Positions 33,495-34,902 of a stretch of 34,902 bases of DNA are shown piece by piece. Source of the DNA: Pseudoalteromonas luteoviolacea H33-S (lineage in GTDB: Bacteria; Pseudomonadota; Gammaproteobacteria; Enterobacterales; Alteromonadaceae). Below the pieces are notes generated by a model. It was not told the origin of the DNA. It ran no database searches and was given only the letters and a program-made list of their open reading frames with translations. How positions within the stretch are numbered: position 1 is the stretch's first letter; the number at the start of each line of letters is the position of its first letter. The DNA lies in contig NZ_AUXY01000138.1 in the NCBI RefSeq assembly GCF_001625695.1, forward strand, positions 1-34,902, written 5' to 3'. The position numbers were made by a program, and so were the translations under genes.

Positions 33495-34823
33495 GTGAAG
33501 AAAGTACTCGCATTAACAATCGCTTCTCAATTTGTAGTAAGTACTGCTATTGCAAGTACTTCGGCACTTTTTGGCGAACTGTCAAAAGAGATGCAGGGTT
33601 ATGATAGTAAGGCGCAATCAACCCCAGAATCAAGCTCGGAGCAATCTGAATTTGAACAGTTCAAAGCTCAGCATTTAGGAGAATATGAGGAGTTTGTTGA
33701 GCAGCACCTTGCAGAATATGACGCATTCAGAGATGAGCTTATCAAAGAGTGGGGTGAAGCTAAAGTTGCCTCGCAGACTGAATATGTATCTTATTCTGAA
33801 GACAATCGTTCGAGGTTAGAAGTTGATTTTGAGCGCAATGAGATTGTTTTAAGTATTCGCCACGAAGGTGAGGGTGCACCGTCAAAATCTGACGTGCAAA
33901 AGGAGTTTGAGCGCTTTAGAAAAGCTGAAACTGCGTTAATGCAAACATTCTTTAGTGGCGAGCAAGTATCGTTAGAGCAGGCTAGTATTCAAGATTACGA
34001 TATTGATCGAAATTTAAAGGTCAACGCAATCATTGATGCCAAAGCAAAAATTAAACAGCAAACGGTAGAGCAAAAGCAGCTATTAGAAAAAAAGGCGGAT
34101 GAGCAACTGGCGCTAGATGAAGAAAGTGCTCAAGTCGCAACTGAAAAGCTTGCGCAAGATAAAGCAAAGTTAGAGCAGCTCGAAGTTAAACGTATCCAAA
34201 ACTTAGCACAGTCAGTAAGACAGATAGCGGGCCAAAATGATGAAAAAGTAACCAGGGTCACTATCAAACTGCCGCAGGGGAGTCTAGCCAAAAAAAGGGC
34301 ATCCAATTACACAGGTGATATTGCCAAGCATAGTGAGCGGTTTAAGATAGACTCAAGTCTAGTCTTGGCGGTAATGCATACAGAAAGTCACTTCAACCCA
34401 CTAGCTAAGTCGCATATTCCTGCATATGGCCTAATGCAAGTTGTACCGACCAGTGCGGGGGTTGATGTTAATCGGTTTTTGTTTAAAATTGATGCACCTA
34501 TGAGCGCGCCGTATCTATACGTTGTGAACAATAATATTGAAGCAGGCACGGCTTATCTTCATCTGCTCAACGATAGGTATTTAAGCCGAATCAAAGATCC
34601 GCTTAGTCGAAAATATTGTATGATTGCTGCATATAATACAGGAGCAGGCAATGTCGCTAGAGTCTTTAATACGAATGATTCTAGAAATATCCGTGAGGCG
34701 GCTAAAATTATCAATTCTATGCCACCAGAACGAGTGCTAGAGGCTCTACAAGCCGGTTTACCTTACGATGAGACAAAGCACTACCTTAAAAAGGTGTTGG
34801 CTGCTGAAAAGTTATATATTTAA
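33495..34823 (+). CDS. MltC-like lytic murein transglycosylase
   Basis: Cleaves peptidoglycan glycan strands with 1,6-anhydro product. The 442-aa precursor starts at GTG with AAGGA at 33483-33487. It has a Sec signal peptide (MKKVLALTIASQFVVSTAIA-S) and an MltC N-terminal (DUF3393-like) region ending EYVSYSEDNRSRLEVDFERNEIVLSIRH. Next come a K/E/Q-rich predicted coiled coil (about 170-235) and an SLT domain. The SLT domain has the catalytic glutamate in MHTESHFNP (E297), AYGLMQVVPTSAG and YCMIAAYNTGAGNV. Unlike E. coli MltC it lacks a lipobox, so it is probably soluble in the periplasm. Location beside LpoB/LPP20 genes fits a cell-wall theme. Confidence 0.88.
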   Translation: MKKVLALTIASQFVVSTAIASTSALFGELSKEMQGYDSKAQSTPESSSEQSEFEQFKAQHLGEYEEFVEQHLAEYDAFRDELIKEWGEAKVASQTEYVSYSEDNRSRLEVDFERNEIVLSIRHEGEGAPSKSDVQKEFERFRKAETALMQTFFSGEQVSLEQASIQDYDIDRNLKVNAIIDAKAKIKQQTVEQKQLLEKKADEQLALDEESAQVATEKLAQDKAKLEQLEVKRIQNLAQSVRQIAGQNDEKVTRVTIKLPQGSLAKKRASNYTGDIAKHSERFKIDSSLVLAVMHTESHFNPLAKSHIPAYGLMQVVPTSAGVDVNRFLFKIDAPMSAPYLYVVNNNIEAGTAYLHLLNDRYLSRIKDPLSRKYCMIAAYNTGAGNVARVFNTNDSRNIREAAKIINSMPPERVLEALQAGLPYDETKHYLKKVLAAEKLYI

Positions 34824-34831
34824 ATCGATTA

Positions 34832-34859
34832 GAAGTAGCAAGCTTTTACTTGCTACTTC
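34832..34859 (+). terminator. Hairpin after the MltC-like gene
   Basis: GAAGTAGCAAG (34832-34842) pairs perfectly with CTTGCTACTTC (34849-34859) around CTTTTA. It starts 9 bases after the stop but is not followed by a T-tract, so termination is likely but not classical. Confidence 0.5.
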
Positions 34860-34881
34860 ATACATAGTGGTCCAAATTAAT

Positions 34882-34902
34882 CCTGACCTGACCTGACCTG
34901 AC
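34882..34902. repeat. CCTGA pentanucleotide tandem repeat at the window edge
   Basis: Four complete copies of CCTGA follow each other (34882-34901) and continue at least one base to the window end. The full copy number is not visible. Confidence 0.8.

Overview
The window looks like the chromosome of an A+T-rich marine gammaproteobacterium, most likely Pseudoalteromonas or a close relative in Alteromonadales. The basis is the gene content and protein similarity: RecC-RecB-RecD in that order, YejK/YejL/YejM, AceK, an NadA very close in length and sequence to the E. coli enzyme, and LpoB/LPP20-type lipoproteins. The genus is an inference from remembered protein sequences, not from a search. No phage, insertion sequence, CRISPR array or complete defence system is visible. 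Most of the window is ordinary chromosomal core plus small lineage-specific genes.

Layout. 1-1469: the end of a tRNA-Lys array, quinolinate synthase nadA and tRNA-Ser(GGA). 1805-6246: a membrane-anchored Ser/Thr protein kinase with TPR repeats, a convergent hypothetical gene overlapping its 3' end, and a diguanylate cyclase. 6372-15065: a tightly overlapping recC-recB-recD operon closed by a good intrinsic terminator. 15298-20756: assorted genes (Mpo1/DUF962 membrane protein, FHA-winged-helix regulator, CBS-domain protein, M14-like zinc carboxypeptidase, small membrane protein, periplasmic binding protein-like, small unknown). 20791-24931 (minus): a translationally coupled aceK-lysR-M32 carboxypeptidase operon. 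24932-25939: a gene-poor 1 kb stretch holding two tandem, nearly identical 48-codon genes. 25940-29298: a DUF4124-like secreted protein, then the conserved yejM-yejL block divergent from yejK. 29345-34823: a cell-envelope cluster of an LPP20-like lipoprotein, LpoB, a large COG3014-like lipoprotein, and divergently a small lipoprotein and an MltC-like lytic transglycosylase. The window ends inside a CCTGA pentanucleotide tandem repeat.

The most interesting element is the pair of small minus-strand genes at 25274-25420 and 25467-25613. Both encode a Lys/Leu-rich leader ending LTPEVAGG, followed by an identical 17-residue core with cysteines in CX3CX3C spacing. This is the architecture of a double-glycine-leader peptide precursor (RiPP or bacteriocin-like). 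The two 177-bp units repeat with a 193-bp period. No modification enzyme or peptidase-transporter gene is in the window, so they would be orphan precursors served from elsewhere in the genome.

A second recurring signal is a set of hairpins that enclose stop codons. The strongest is an 18-bp perfect inverted repeat with the yejM stop codon at its edge. Similar but weaker ones lie at the ends of the CBS-domain and Mpo1-like genes, all without a clear T-tract.
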